Below, piece by piece: positions 55,104-64,000 of a DNA stretch of 64,000 nucleotides. The notes under the pieces are model-generated. The model was not told the origin of the DNA. It did not search any database and saw only the letters and a list, made by a program, of their open reading frames with translations. The stretch covers positions 68,391-132,390 of the forward strand of contig PBDC01000039.1 in NCBI GenBank assembly GCA_002717185.1, in the 5' to 3' direction. Origin of the DNA: Rhodospirillaceae bacterium (GTDB lineage Bacteria; Pseudomonadota; Alphaproteobacteria; UBA8366; GCA-2717185). The translations under genes and the position numbers were made by a program. Numbering within the stretch: the first letter of the stretch is position 1; each line of letters starts with the position of its first letter.

Positions 55104-57281
55104 TTAGCGGGACGTGATCTTGCTCTTACTGTCCGATTTGATTGCCGCCTGCACCACGATTTCGCGAGTCAGTAGCTCCGGCAGAACGATACCCTGCGGC
55201 GCGTTAGGTCCATAGACCACATTGAAGGGAATGCCAAAGCGGCCAAAGTTCGCTAGGTAATTCGTGATATCTTGGTTCGGTCGGGTCCAGTCAGCACGCA
55301 TAGCGACGACATCGTTTTCGTCTAGCCAACCAGCGACCGGCTGCGTATCCAGCACTACCCGCTTGTTAACCTGACAGGTGATGCACCAGCTGGCGGTAAC
55401 GTCGACGAACACCGTCTTCCCAAAGGCAACAAGGCGGTCTATCTCGGTCCGTTCAAAGGCCTGCCAACGGCCTGTCTCGGCGTGCACAGCGGTCCTGGTC
55501 GATGGCATATGGACCACAGGTACGGCAAGAGCGGCCATGGACAATGCTAACACCAACTTGCCGGCATGTCGGCCCAACCGCGACCTCGGCAGCCGTGTAG
55601 TCAGTAGTAAGACACCAATCAATGCTAGCATCGCCGCCAACACATAGGCACCTTCCGCGCCAATTTGCACAGCGATCACTGTGAGCAGCCAGATCACTGT
55701 CGCGGCCAGGGCAACGCCCATGACCTGGCGCAAGACGTTCATCCATTTGCCAGGCCGTGGCAGCGCTGTCGCGAGCCGGGGAAAAGCAGCCACGACAAGG
55801 TATGGCAGTGCGAGGCCGACGCCAAGCGCAGCCAAAACCGAGATAATCTCGGCGGTTTCACGGCTCAGCGCAAAGCCCACAGCTGTACCGACGAAGGGCG
55901 CGGAGCACGGTGTCGCCAATAGTGTAACAAACGCTCCTGTCATGAAATGTCCGGTGGCGGCCGGCCGATCAGTGGCGCGCAAACTCACATCGGACAGGCG
56001 TTGCGGTAAATAAATTTCGAACAGACCGAACAAGTTATAGGCGAACAGCGCAACTATGAGCGCCATGAAGGCTAGGAATAGGGGCTGCTGGAACTGGATG
56101 CCCCAGCCGACCGCCATTCCAGCCGCCTTCAATCCAATCAGTGCCACCGCGATCACCAGCATAGAGGTGACGATACCAGCTGCCGTAGCCAAGAAGCCAA
56201 AGCGCACGCTGGCCGCTTCGCGGCCACCATAGCTGATAACCGACAGCAGCTTAACCGACAATACTGGTAGAACGCAGGGCATCAGGTTGAGTATTAGTCC
56301 ACCCAAGATCGCGTAGAGTAGGATCTGCCATAGAGGCGTCTTCATCGCAACTCTGGTCTCCGACGCTTCGATCAGCTCACCAAACCGAAGTGGCACTGGG
56401 ACTTCCATTGCACGGTTTTCGTCGACCAGGGTCAGAACTAGGTCGGCTCCTTCAAGTTCGTCAGGTTTCAGGCCGATACCCATTACCGTAAGCACAGCGC
56501 GCATACCATCGCCCGACAGTGCGACCTTCGGTTTACCGAAGATGACCTCTTTTGGCCCCTCAACAAACACGTCCGGGCTTACGAAAGGCCGGTGGCTGCG
56601 CGCTTCAATCTGAACCAGCGGGTCCTCACCACCCATTAGCAGTACCGTCTTGACTATCGACAGACCATGTCGGTCTCCAGTGCCAGGGACGCGCCCCGCA
56701 TAGCTTTCGATAAGATCAACGAATTCACCCGGCTGCGCTGACCCCGATGGCACATCAAGCGTGATCTTCGCCTCATAGGGGATGCAAATTTCCTCACAGG
56801 CCAAATAACGGATCTTCGAATTAAGCCTCAACGGCTGGCCTGGTTGAGCAATTTTGGCAGCAAGTGGCAGAACCACTTCGTTTTTGTAGCCCAACGTCTC
56901 CAGCCCCAGGATCGAGAACCTCGTAGGCATCGGCCAGGAAATGTTCGTGTCTTTCAAGTTTTCGGAGCCATCCCAGACCGGCTCCGGTGGGAAGCCCGCA
57001 TCGCCTGGCGACCTCCAATAGATTTTCCAGCCCGGCTTCAGCTGGAAGTGCAGACCAAGCAAAATTGATTCCTGGTAGCCAACCCCGTCGACGGCCGAGA
57101 TGATACGCACCTTGACGTGCTCGTTCTCGTCCCAGTCGCTCGCCATCGCCAACACTACTTGTGGCGCTAGACCTGCCATCAGCATTATCAAACAGACGAA
57201 GTGACGTTTATATTTCAACACAACTATGAAATCCTTAGTGCGTATCGGTTCCGCGACGCTAGGTGTCGCCCTATTCCGCAA
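55104..57281 (-). CDS. ScsB/DsbD-like membrane protein-disulfide reductase
   Basis: A 725-residue protein. A signal sequence (about 28-45) precedes a periplasmic DsbD-like N-terminal domain (about 55-310, VKPGWKIYWRSPGD-like), then an eight-helix core with the reactive cysteines in NLMPCVLPVLSVKL and TPCSAPFVGTAVGF, then a periplasmic thioredoxin domain with Cys633-Ile-Thr-Cys636. Such proteins bring electrons from cytosolic thioredoxin to periplasmic thiol proteins. The DsbA-like protein at 40.6 kb is a possible partner. The N-terminal start could be later than the ATG used. Confidence 0.88.
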   Translation of the reverse strand: MRNRATPSVAEPIRTKDFIVVLKYKRHFVCLIMLMAGLAPQVVLAMASDWDENEHVKVRIISAVDGVGYQESILLGLHFQLKPGWKIYWRSPGDAGFPPEPVWDGSENLKDTNISWPMPTRFSILGLETLGYKNEVVLPLAAKIAQPGQPLRLNSKIRYLACEEICIPYEAKITLDVPSGSAQPGEFVDLIESYAGRVPGTGDRHGLSIVKTVLLMGGEDPLVQIEARSHRPFVSPDVFVEGPKEVIFGKPKVALSGDGMRAVLTVMGIGLKPDELEGADLVLTLVDENRAMEVPVPLRFGELIEASETRVAMKTPLWQILLYAILGGLILNLMPCVLPVLSVKLLSVISYGGREAASVRFGFLATAAGIVTSMLVIAVALIGLKAAGMAVGWGIQFQQPLFLAFMALIVALFAYNLFGLFEIYLPQRLSDVSLRATDRPAATGHFMTGAFVTLLATPCSAPFVGTAVGFALSRETAEIISVLAALGVGLALPYLVVAAFPRLATALPRPGKWMNVLRQVMGVALAATVIWLLTVIAVQIGAEGAYVLAAMLALIGVLLLTTRLPRSRLGRHAGKLVLALSMAALAVPVVHMPSTRTAVHAETGRWQAFERTEIDRLVAFGKTVFVDVTASWCITCQVNKRVVLDTQPVAGWLDENDVVAMRADWTRPNQDITNYLANFGRFGIPFNVVYGPNAPQGIVLPELLTREIVVQAAIKSDSKSKITSR

Positions 57282-57446
57282 TAAACAATTTAGCCGTTTG
57301 GTTAATCCGGGTCACTTTTTCGTGAGTAATTGAAATTTGCGGCTAGCGCTAATTCTGCGATAACCCGGGCGGCTACACACAGTTCCCATATCCACGCGTT
57401 CGCGCTACATTTTCAATGTTGACACCAAAACAATTCAGGCACCACG

Positions 57447-58022
57447 ATGGATCAAACAGACAGCACCTCCGGCTATTTAACTGGCCAGTTGCTCGTCGCC
57501 ATGCCAACCATGCAGGATCCACGATTTGAAAAATCGGCCATCTACATGTGCATCCACAACGCCGACGGCGCTATGGGTCTGATAGTTAATCGGGTGCTGG
57601 AAAGTCTGACCTTCCGCGACCTTCTATTGCAACTCAAGCTCGACGTTGACGAGCCAGCCACAGGCATCCCTGTACAGTATGGCGGCCCAGTCGAGACCAG
57701 CCGCGGCTTCGTGCTGCACACATTGGAGTACGAGCAAGACGGCACTATCATCATCGACCAAAAGGTTGGCCTGACGGCGACGGTCGAAGTGCTGCGGGAC
57801 ATAGCTGTTGGCCGCGGCCCCAGCCGAGCGATCCTAGCACTAGGCTATGCCGGTTGGGGGGCGGGACAGCTCGACAGTGAGATCCAGCAAAACGCTTGGC
57901 TCAACGTGCCCGCCGACGACGGGTTAATGTTCGATACGGATATAGACAGCCGCTGGGAACGCGCAATGGGGAAAATCGGCGTCAATGTGTCGCTGTTGTC
58001 AGGGGATCATGGGCACGCGTGA
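57447..58022 (+). CDS. YqgE/AlgH family protein
   Basis: A 191-residue protein of the UPF0301 group, with YLTGQLLVAMPTMQDPRFEKS at the N-terminus, the NADGAMGLIVNR signature and ALGYAGWGAGQLDSEIQQNAW. AlgH in Pseudomonas influences alginate expression, but the molecular role is unknown. It is divergent from the ScsB-like gene and followed by a 472-bp gap. Confidence 0.93.
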   Translation: MDQTDSTSGYLTGQLLVAMPTMQDPRFEKSAIYMCIHNADGAMGLIVNRVLESLTFRDLLLQLKLDVDEPATGIPVQYGGPVETSRGFVLHTLEYEQDGTIIIDQKVGLTATVEVLRDIAVGRGPSRAILALGYAGWGAGQLDSEIQQNAWLNVPADDGLMFDTDIDSRWERAMGKIGVNVSLLSGDHGHA

Positions 58023-58494
58023 GCGGAAATTAGCGTCGTTTACGTTATCCCAACCGCTTGCGTTGCCATCTCGCAAGATAGAATCCTACCGCACCTCAGA
58101 TTTGATAAACCCTATCATTGGAATCTTTTCCTGAATGGGTTTACGGACAGGCAAGGAGACGCTTTAGCCCATAGATGAAAAATTAACCGGATTAATCTTA
58201 AAATTTAAACGAAATCGATTGGATTAAACGACGCATGGATCCAAAGTAAATGCCGCAGGTAAAGTCACAGCACTGCATATCCCTATGCCATCTACGCTAA
58301 TCAAACGAGGGAGAAGACGTGAAAAAGAAACGTTTGAGCAGTACTACGTTAACCTATCAGAGGGGATTATTAGCTCCCGCACTCTTTGGGGCACTTGTAA
58401 GCTTAGAGATCAGCACCATGTCTATTACAACCGCGTTTTTTGAAATAGTGGTCGCTGGTTAAAATTTGCAGCGCCAATGTTGGGCCAATATAAC
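58023..58494. other. 472-bp gap, mostly empty apart from a small membrane ORF
   Basis: AT-rich compared with the flanks. The only frame with a ribosome site is a 47-codon one at 58319-58462 (separate entry). I see no terminator with a clear T-tract behind yqgE and no repeat. Confidence 0.4.
58319..58462 (+). CDS. Possible 47-residue membrane protein
   Basis: A GTG-started frame with GAGGGAGAAG a few bases upstream. The product begins with four basic residues (KKKR) and has a hydrophobic segment (about residues 20-31) and a second mildly hydrophobic end (ITTAFFEIVVAG). This is the pattern of small single-pass membrane proteins with the N-terminus inside. I recognise no family. The stop lies 32 bases before the convergent GNAT gene. 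Confidence 0.4.
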   Translation: MKKKRLSSTTLTYQRGLLAPALFGALVSLEISTMSITTAFFEIVVAG

Positions 58495-59088
58495 CTATCC
58501 TGCAATCCCCGGCCTGCTGTCGGTGCGCAGGATGGCGTAACAGACATGGTCCTGCCAGGTACCGTTGATGCGCAGGTAGCTTCGTGCGAAGCCTTCCTGA
58601 ACAAAACCACTCTTTAGCAATAGATTGCGGCTCGGCGTGTTGGACGGCAGACAGGCTGCCTCGATCCGGTGTAGACCGAGCGTGTCGAAGGAAAAGTCAA
58701 GACTGAGCTGAATGGCCTCCGCCATATATCCATTGCGCGCATGCATCTTGCCCATCCAGTATCCCATGCTGGCCGATAGCGAAACACCGCGGCGCACATT
58801 AGAAAGGGTGATCCCGCCAACTAGAACCTCATCCTCACGCCGAAAGATTAAAAAGGCGTAGGTCAAGCCGTCGCGCCAATCAGCGGAGAACTTTTTAAGG
58901 CGTCGCCGGAATGCTGCCGACGTTGTCGCATCCGCGGGCCAGGTCGGTTCCCAGTACTCCAAAAATTCGCGGCTTTCCTCGCGGATTATTATCCACTGTT
59001 TCTCATCCGTCCTATCCGACGGGCGCAAAAATACCTTAGAGCCGAGCAAACGGACGGCAGGCGCATTATTGGAGAGGAGGTTGAACAT
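58495..59088 (-). CDS. GNAT N-acetyltransferase, RimJ/RimL-like
   Basis: A 197-residue acetyltransferase. The fold is recognised by VGGITLSNVRRG (strand 4), GYWMGKMHARNGYMAEAIQL (acetyl-CoA loop) and NTPSRNLLLKSGFVQEGFARSYL, as in RimJ, which acetylates the N-terminus of a ribosomal protein or small amines. It lies 45 bases behind the M16 protease on the same strand, the third gene after thrC. Confidence 0.9.
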   Translation of the reverse strand: MFNLLSNNAPAVRLLGSKVFLRPSDRTDEKQWIIIREESREFLEYWEPTWPADATTSAAFRRRLKKFSADWRDGLTYAFLIFRREDEVLVGGITLSNVRRGVSLSASMGYWMGKMHARNGYMAEAIQLSLDFSFDTLGLHRIEAACLPSNTPSRNLLLKSGFVQEGFARSYLRINGTWQDHVCYAILRTDSRPGIAG

Positions 59089-59133
59089 GGCCGCTACTGT
59101 TTACATCCACAACAAGAGACAGCTTCGCACGGC

Positions 59134-60396
59134 TCAGCAGGCCAGTGCAGACGCGATCGACTCATAGTCGGCGAGCCGATCGAGTGGACCCATCGCCGCT
59201 ATCGTAGGCCGACTGGCAAAGATGCGATCGGCGACGGCGGCGACCGTGTCCACATCTACAGCTTCGATCTTCGCTACTTGCTCCTCGATCGGGATTTGCC
59301 GGCCGAAGATAAGGGTTTGTTGCGCCATCTGTTCGCATCGTACGCCGGTAGATTCTAACGCCATGAGAGTAGCCACCTTCAACTGGTTCCGGGCGCGCTT
59401 TACCTCGGCTTCTTCAAGGGTGGTACTCAATCGGCGGATCTCTCCGCACAGCGCCGTAGTCAGCTCGGCTGCCTCTTCGCGCCCCGTCCCCGCATAGATC
59501 GAGAATAAACCGCAATCGGAAAAGTAGGACAGGAAGGAATAGATTGAATAAGCGACGCCGCGACGCTCTCGGATCTCCTGAAATAGGCGTGATGACATGC
59601 CGCCCCCGAATAGGGATGACAGCACGGAAGCCGCATAGAACGCTTCGTCATGGTAGCTGAAACCCGGGAAGCCGAGAACAAAATGGACCTGCTCCAGCTC
59701 TCGGTCCTCCCGGAAGTCGCCACCGGAATAGGCGCCTGTTTCCATCTCGCCACCGGATTGACGCTGTAGCCCCGCGAAAAGCTCTTCGGACATAGCAACG
59801 ATGGTATCGTGGTCGACCTGGCCGGCCGCCGACAGTACCATCGCCTCGCCGCCGTAGGTCTGGCGCATATGGTCCATGATGGCGTCGCGCGGCATGTTCT
59901 CGATGATCTCAGGTCGGCCCAACACGGGCCTGCCGAGCGGCTGGTCGGGAAAGGCAGTCGCCTGGAAATGGTCAAAGATGATGTCGTCCGGCGTGTCATA
60001 GGACTGCCCAATCTCCTGTAGGACGACGGCCCGTTCGCGTGCCAATTCTTCTGGATCGAAGGTCGAGTCCTGCAGGATATCCGCCAAGATATCCATCGCC
60101 AACGGCGCGTCACCATGCAGCACCTTAGCGTAATAAGCGGTGTGCTCGCGGCTGGTGTAGGCGTTTATCTGGCCACCAACATCCTCGATCTCGCGGGCAA
60201 TATCCACGGCGCTTCGACGATTTGTCCCCTTGAACGCCATATGTTCCAACAAATGAGCGACGCCGTTTATAGCCTGCGGTTCGTTCCTGGTACCGGCACC
60301 AACCCAGACACCCAGCGAGGCAGTTTGCACAGTGTCAACCCTGTCGGTCACGACCCGCATACCATTCGGCAAGATGGAGACACCGACGTCGCTCAT
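59134..60396 (-). CDS. M16-family zinc metallopeptidase (processing-peptidase-like)
   Basis: A 420-residue protein with the inverted zinc motif HLLEH (His48, Glu51, His52) in VAHLLEHMAFKGTNR and the second Glu in AVVLQEIGQSYD. It is related to the mitochondrial processing peptidase beta subunit, and in alphaproteobacteria it lies next to thrC, as here. Its start overlaps the thrC stop by four bases (ATGA). Probably a cytosolic peptidase of signal-type peptides. Confidence 0.93.
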   Translation of the reverse strand: MSDVGVSILPNGMRVVTDRVDTVQTASLGVWVGAGTRNEPQAINGVAHLLEHMAFKGTNRRSAVDIAREIEDVGGQINAYTSREHTAYYAKVLHGDAPLAMDILADILQDSTFDPEELARERAVVLQEIGQSYDTPDDIIFDHFQATAFPDQPLGRPVLGRPEIIENMPRDAIMDHMRQTYGGEAMVLSAAGQVDHDTIVAMSEELFAGLQRQSGGEMETGAYSGGDFREDRELEQVHFVLGFPGFSYHDEAFYAASVLSSLFGGGMSSRLFQEIRERRGVAYSIYSFLSYFSDCGLFSIYAGTGREEAAELTTALCGEIRRLSTTLEEAEVKRARNQLKVATLMALESTGVRCEQMAQQTLIFGRQIPIEEQVAKIEAVDVDTVAAVADRIFASRPTIAAMGPLDRLADYESIASALAC

Positions 60397-61799
60397 ATGG
60401 CCCCTGGCAGGTTAACATGGTCACGCAAGAAGGCTTCGACTTGAGCTAAGTTGTTTGGCAGTACGGTCATCCGCTCCGGGCGGTCGTATAGATCGGCAAG
60501 CCCCTGCGTCAGCTTTGGGCGGAGGCCGGAAGCGTCCTCGACAGCATCGGGGAACTTAGCCGGATGGGCAGTGGCCAACGCAACAATGGGGGTTGCGGGG
60601 TCGATGGCCTTCGACCGGGCTGCAGCAACACCGATGGCGCTATGCGGGTCGAGCAAGTAACCACTCGACGCGTGCACATCGCTGATGACCGCTTTTGTTT
60701 CCATGTCGTCGAGCCGGAAGCCGTCGAATATTTTCCGCGCAACATGCCATAAGTTTTTTGGTACGGATAATTTTCCCGTATCGCGAAAATCGGCCACAGA
60801 TTTCGAAACCACCGCACCATCACGGCCAAACAGCTCGAACAGAAAGCGCTCGAAATTGCTCGAGATCTGGATATCCATACTTGGCGAAATCGTGGGCGTT
60901 ACGGTGGCCATTTCCAAAGTACCGCTGTCGAAAAAGCGTGGCAGGATGTCGTTGACATTAGATCCAACAATTAAACGTTTGATCGGTAGGCCCATCGCGC
61001 GCGCAACGTAGCCCGCATAGACGTTGCCGAAATTTCCCGTCGGCACGGCGAAGGAGACCGGTCGATCGGGTCCGCCGAGCAATACCGCAGCGTGGAAGTA
61101 ATAGACGATCTGCGCCATGACCCGCGCCCAGTTAATAGAGTTAGCTGCCGATAGGTGCATCTCGTCACGGAAGGCAGTGTCGTTAAACATCGCCTTAACG
61201 AGGTCCTGGCAATCATCGAAGTTGCCTTCAATCGCGACCGCGTAGACATTCGCCGAGCCCACCGTGGTCATCTGCCGACGCTGGACCTCCGAAACCCGAC
61301 CATTCGGGTAAAGGAAAAAGATGTCAGTCGCGTCCTTGTCACGAAACGCCTCGAAGGCCGCTGAGCCCGTATCACCCGAGGTGGCGCCTATGATCGTCAC
61401 GCGCTCGCCGCGCCTGCGCAACACGTGATCGAAGGCCCGGCCCAGGAACTGCATTGCGAAATCCTTGAAGGCAAGCGTCGGGCCATGGAACAGCTCCATA
61501 GTCCAGAGATTGGCGTCGAGCTGAACCAGCGGAGCAACAGCTTCGTGCCCGAAACCTGAATAGGCCTCAGCCAGAATTTCCTGCAGTGCTGCATCATCGA
61601 TCTTACCATCAACGAAGGGAGCCACTATCCGCATCGCCAACTCTGGATAGGAAAGACCGCGCAGGGACCGTATCTCATCGGCGGAAAATTTTGGCCAGAC
61701 CTCTGGTACATACAGGCCACCATCTCGAGCCAAGCCGGCCAGCAGGACTTCATCGAACTCAAGCACTGGTGCCTGCCCGCGCGTACTGATGTAACGCAA
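60393..61799 (-). CDS. thrC: Threonine synthase
   Basis: A 468-residue PLP enzyme that converts phosphohomoserine to threonine. It opens with MRYISTRGQAPVLEF, and PLP-binding Lys112 is in HGPTLAFKDFAMQFLG. The phosphate-binding GATSGDTGSAAFEAF and the MDIQISSNFERFLFE segment match the long (yeast/E. coli-type) class. It leads a thrC-M16-GNAT operon. Confidence 0.97.
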   Translation of the reverse strand: MRYISTRGQAPVLEFDEVLLAGLARDGGLYVPEVWPKFSADEIRSLRGLSYPELAMRIVAPFVDGKIDDAALQEILAEAYSGFGHEAVAPLVQLDANLWTMELFHGPTLAFKDFAMQFLGRAFDHVLRRRGERVTIIGATSGDTGSAAFEAFRDKDATDIFFLYPNGRVSEVQRRQMTTVGSANVYAVAIEGNFDDCQDLVKAMFNDTAFRDEMHLSAANSINWARVMAQIVYYFHAAVLLGGPDRPVSFAVPTGNFGNVYAGYVARAMGLPIKRLIVGSNVNDILPRFFDSGTLEMATVTPTISPSMDIQISSNFERFLFELFGRDGAVVSKSVADFRDTGKLSVPKNLWHVARKIFDGFRLDDMETKAVISDVHASSGYLLDPHSAIGVAAARSKAIDPATPIVALATAHPAKFPDAVEDASGLRPKLTQGLADLYDRPERMTVLPNNLAQVEAFLRDHVNLPGAI

Positions 61800-61893
61800 A
61801 TTGCTGTCCTCAAGCTTTTTTAAACGGGCGGTAGACTATCCACACCAATGCGCCCAAGCAAGGCCGCACACCACCCGAAAAGTCTCATTTTCG

Positions 61894-62595
61894 TTAGCCT
61901 TGCAGTAGTCTTGCAGTCTCCTTCGGATGGGTCAGCATCGGGTAGTGACCAGCCTCCAGCACCACCCATTCGGCGTCCAGTCGGTCGGCGGTGCGGCGCT
62001 GATGAGATTCAGGCGGATTGGTACTTTGCGTACAATAGATCACCGTCGCGTCCCAGGTCTGTTCCCAAAAATCGTCTAGCTCCCCAGGCAGTTGATCGGA
62101 CAGGCCAAGCGGGTGCGGCGTCGTGCGAGCTAAGGCCCAGTTTTTCAACTCACCACTCAACTCGCCAAAAAGGCCGGTTTCCAGCTGTTCACGCGTAGGG
62201 CCGCGGGTGAATTCGGTCATCTCATAAGGCTGCGTCCCAGGCGGACGTTGCACGATGTCCTTCACACTCTCGCTCGGCTGAGGTACCAACGCGTCAAGGA
62301 AAACCAAACGCGCGATCCGGTTGCACGCCAACACCGCTGTTTTTTCCACGACCAGCCCTCCGGAACTGGTGCCGACCAGCACCACATCCTGCAGATCCTC
62401 GTAGAATAGTGCTTCGGTCAGCTCTTCAGCGGCCAGCGTCACTGTCAAGCCAGGCCGAAGATTGACCTTTCGCTCAGCGCAGCCATCTAAGGTAGGCACG
62501 AGGACATCGTGTCCCGCGGCGCGTAAAAACGCTGCCGTGGGCTGCCAAATCCATCCACCCTGAAAGGACCCGTGTACGAGTACGAAATGTGTCAT
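61894..62595 (-). CDS. Alpha/beta hydrolase
   Basis: A 233-residue alpha/beta hydrolase. An oxyanion HGSFQGGW (8-15), nucleophile Ser77 in GTSSGG and catalytic His in LEAGHYPML near the C-terminus are seen. It resembles the salicylate-esterase-like/MenH-like groups, but no substrate is given. The ATG at 62595 is preferred. The longer frame would overlap the upstream dehydrogenase stop by more. They lie on the same strand and are probably cotranscribed. Confidence 0.85.
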   Translation of the reverse strand: MTHFVLVHGSFQGGWIWQPTAAFLRAAGHDVLVPTLDGCAERKVNLRPGLTVTLAAEELTEALFYEDLQDVVLVGTSSGGLVVEKTAVLACNRIARLVFLDALVPQPSESVKDIVQRPPGTQPYEMTEFTRGPTREQLETGLFGELSGELKNWALARTTPHPLGLSDQLPGELDDFWEQTWDATVIYCTQSTNPPESHQRRTADRLDAEWVVLEAGHYPMLTHPKETARLLQG

Positions 62596-62605
62596 CTCCG
62601 CTCCC

Positions 62606-63502
62606 TCAGTCCCGGGTCTTCGGCAGCTCAAAATTGGCGGCCCTTTCTATCACCTTAACAATCTCGCTCATATCACCTTCACGCAATCCCATTGCCAGCG
62701 CTTGTTGCATCGTGTGATAAGTTGCACCGGCGACATTTTGCGGCACCTCCAGGCGCTCCGCCTCCATCCGCCACAGCATCGCATCCTTCGCGGTGATGTA
62801 CATGGGTGCTTCCATATTGAATTTTCGATTCATTACGAAGTTCGGAATTTTTGACAAAGTCGCACTATTCTGCCCAGAACCGGAATTGATCACCCCCAGA
62901 ACCTTCTCCGGGTCGACGCCTCCCTTGGCCGCCATCGTCACCGCTTCAAGGCCGACAACAAGGTTTGTGAAAGACATGATGTTGTTACAGATTTTAGTAA
63001 TCTGCGCCTGGCCAACTTCCTCGCCGACATAGTGGATATCGCGGGCGAATGATTTCAAAAACGGTTCAGCCTGCGCGAACACTTCTTTTGGGCCAGAGGA
63101 GATAACAGTGATATCGCCTTCCCAAGCGCGCTGCACACCGCCCGTAATCGGCGAGTCCAAAGTTGGCACACCTTGCTTTCCCAATGTAGCCTCTATTTCA
63201 GCAAGGGCTTCCGTGCCCATCGTACCGAGATTGACGAAGGTCTTCATCTGATTGCCATGGATGATGCCATCATCGGCGGTAACCACCGCGTGAAAGCTTG
63301 CGATGCTGGGCATGCACGCAAATACGATATCGGACTCATTTGCCACCGCAACTGGTGTGTCGACAATCCGCGCCTGCTTATCGGCCAGAGATTTCGTCGC
63401 CTCCGGATTTATGTCATAGGCGACCAATGCGTTTTCCTGATCCAGGATATTCGAAGCCAAGGGCAAGCCCATGCTGCCCGTCCCAATAAAACCAGCCTTC
63501 AT
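62606..63502 (-). CDS. NAD(P)-dependent beta-hydroxyacid dehydrogenase (3-hydroxyisobutyrate dehydrogenase family)
   Basis: A 298-residue enzyme with the Rossmann opening MKAGFIGTGSMGLPLASNIL, the substrate motif DSPITGG, and the catalytic Lys in GQAQITKICNNIM. The family oxidises 3-hydroxyisobutyrate, tartronate semialdehyde or related acids. Which one applies cannot be told from sequence. The start at 63502 is chosen; an upstream in-frame start at 63535 lacks family similarity. It precedes the alpha/beta hydrolase by ten bases. Confidence 0.9.
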   Translation of the reverse strand: MKAGFIGTGSMGLPLASNILDQENALVAYDINPEATKSLADKQARIVDTPVAVANESDIVFACMPSIASFHAVVTADDGIIHGNQMKTFVNLGTMGTEALAEIEATLGKQGVPTLDSPITGGVQRAWEGDITVISSGPKEVFAQAEPFLKSFARDIHYVGEEVGQAQITKICNNIMSFTNLVVGLEAVTMAAKGGVDPEKVLGVINSGSGQNSATLSKIPNFVMNRKFNMEAPMYITAKDAMLWRMEAERLEVPQNVAGATYHTMQQALAMGLREGDMSEIVKVIERAANFELPKTRD

Positions 63503-63564
63503 CCTGCGTCCTCCATCTCGAATGTGGAGGGCCAAGCCTACTGCCTAGCACCTTAGGCAACAAA

Positions 63565-64000
63565 TCAAGTCTCGAGATAGCGTGATTGCAAATGCGCTCT
63601 AAAAGCGCTGTCATCAAGAGGGCGGCCTGTAGCGCTCTTGATCAAATCGGTGGTCGATAACAGAGAGCCCATACAGTGGATACGTTTGCCAAGCCAGTCC
63701 ATTAGCGGTTGGAAGTTTCCGCTCGCGATCGCCTTAGGAATGGCGGGAACCGAATCGGCGGCGGCGTTGTAGATTTGAGCTGCTGCCATCGCACCCAAGG
63801 TGTAGGTCGGGAAATAACCCCAGGCGCCGTCATACCAATGGATATCCTGAAGGCAGCCAAGCCGGTCGTCCGGCGGTACGACACCAAGCAGGTCGCGCAT
63901 ACTTTGGTTCCACACCGCAGGCAGGTCTGCGATCGCCAGCTCTCCCGCCAGCATGGCTTTTTCAAGCCTGTATCTGAGTATGACATGCGCCGGATAGGTC
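63565..64000 (-). CDS. Carboxypeptidase Taq (M32), C-terminal part, cut by window edge
   Basis: The last 145 residues of an M32 metallocarboxypeptidase. Beginning at the window edge it reads TYPAHVILRYRLEKAML, and it contains LGCLQDIHWYDGAWGYFPTY, both M32 signatures. The HExxH zinc site lies outside. The protein removes C-terminal residues from peptides, broad specificity. Only the 3' end of the gene is visible, and the stop is at 63565-63567. Confidence 0.92.
   Translation of the reverse strand, partial: TYPAHVILRYRLEKAMLAGELAIADLPAVWNQSMRDLLGVVPPDDRLGCLQDIHWYDGAWGYFPTYTLGAMAAAQIYNAAADSVPAIPKAIASGNFQPLMDWLGKRIHCMGSLLSTTDLIKSATGRPLDDSAFRAHLQSRYLET

Overview
The window is about 64 kb of ordinary, gene-dense chromosome from an alphaproteobacterium, probably Rhodospirillales-like. 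The evidence is a CcrM-type adenine methyltransferase preceded by GANTC sites, an ATP synthase F0 cluster with the duplicated b' subunit and split from F1, a membrane-anchored class I cytochrome c of the CycM type, a HisN-type histidinol phosphatase, an APH-type homoserine kinase and an SRP RNA next to dnaX-ybaB-recR. I see no phage, transposase, CRISPR array, tRNA or rRNA.

Layout, left to right. 0-5.4 kb: an MFS drug exporter divergent from a TetR regulator, then csaA, a VOC protein, a non-coding gap, a DUF350 membrane protein and a membrane-anchored trypsin-like protease. 5.4-11.2 kb: mdh, sucA and sucB on the minus strand, without sucCD between mdh and sucA. 11.4-15.1 kb: a tightly packed operon of an NAD-dependent oxidoreductase with a SAF-like tail, an SDR, zapE and a membrane protein. 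15.8-22.5 kb: a yejABEF-type peptide importer followed by a GhrA-like 2-hydroxyacid dehydrogenase. 22.6-26.1 kb: hisN and cytochrome c, divergent from kdsB, pheA and a small membrane protein. 26.1-29.8 kb: nudC, SRP RNA, dnaX, ybaB, recR. 30.4-34.5 kb: cupin, nitronate monooxygenase, two glycosyltransferases, radical SAM protein. 34.5-40.5 kb: antiporter, rnhB, ccrM, an enolase-superfamily enzyme, mutY divergent from a DciA-like gene. 40.6-47.2 kb: DsbA-like protein, smc and atpIBEF'F. 47.4-52.1 kb: gcvTHP behind a tandem glycine riboswitch. 52.1-57.3 kb: lipoprotein, CDGSH protein, thrB, rnhA, peroxiredoxin and an ScsB/DsbD-like reductase. 57.4-64 kb: yqgE, a possible 47-residue membrane protein, GNAT, M16 protease, thrC, an alpha/beta hydrolase, a 3-hydroxyisobutyrate-dehydrogenase-like enzyme and the 3' end of an M32 carboxypeptidase.

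Most genes are housekeeping: TCA cycle, one-carbon/glycine metabolism, threonine, phenylalanine and histidine synthesis, LPS Kdo activation, DNA replication and repair, chromosome segregation and ATP synthesis. The more unusual signals are small-scale: three GANTC sites in 21 bp directly in front of ccrM; a perfect 13-bp palindrome that encodes the last codons and stops of two convergent genes; several short reading frames in the larger gaps (ahead of sucA, in the 58 kb gap, in the 30 kb gap); a start-less frame with an HTH-like stretch at 15.2-15.6 kb; and a strong hairpin at 30.25 kb. I did not find a clear new multi-gene system.
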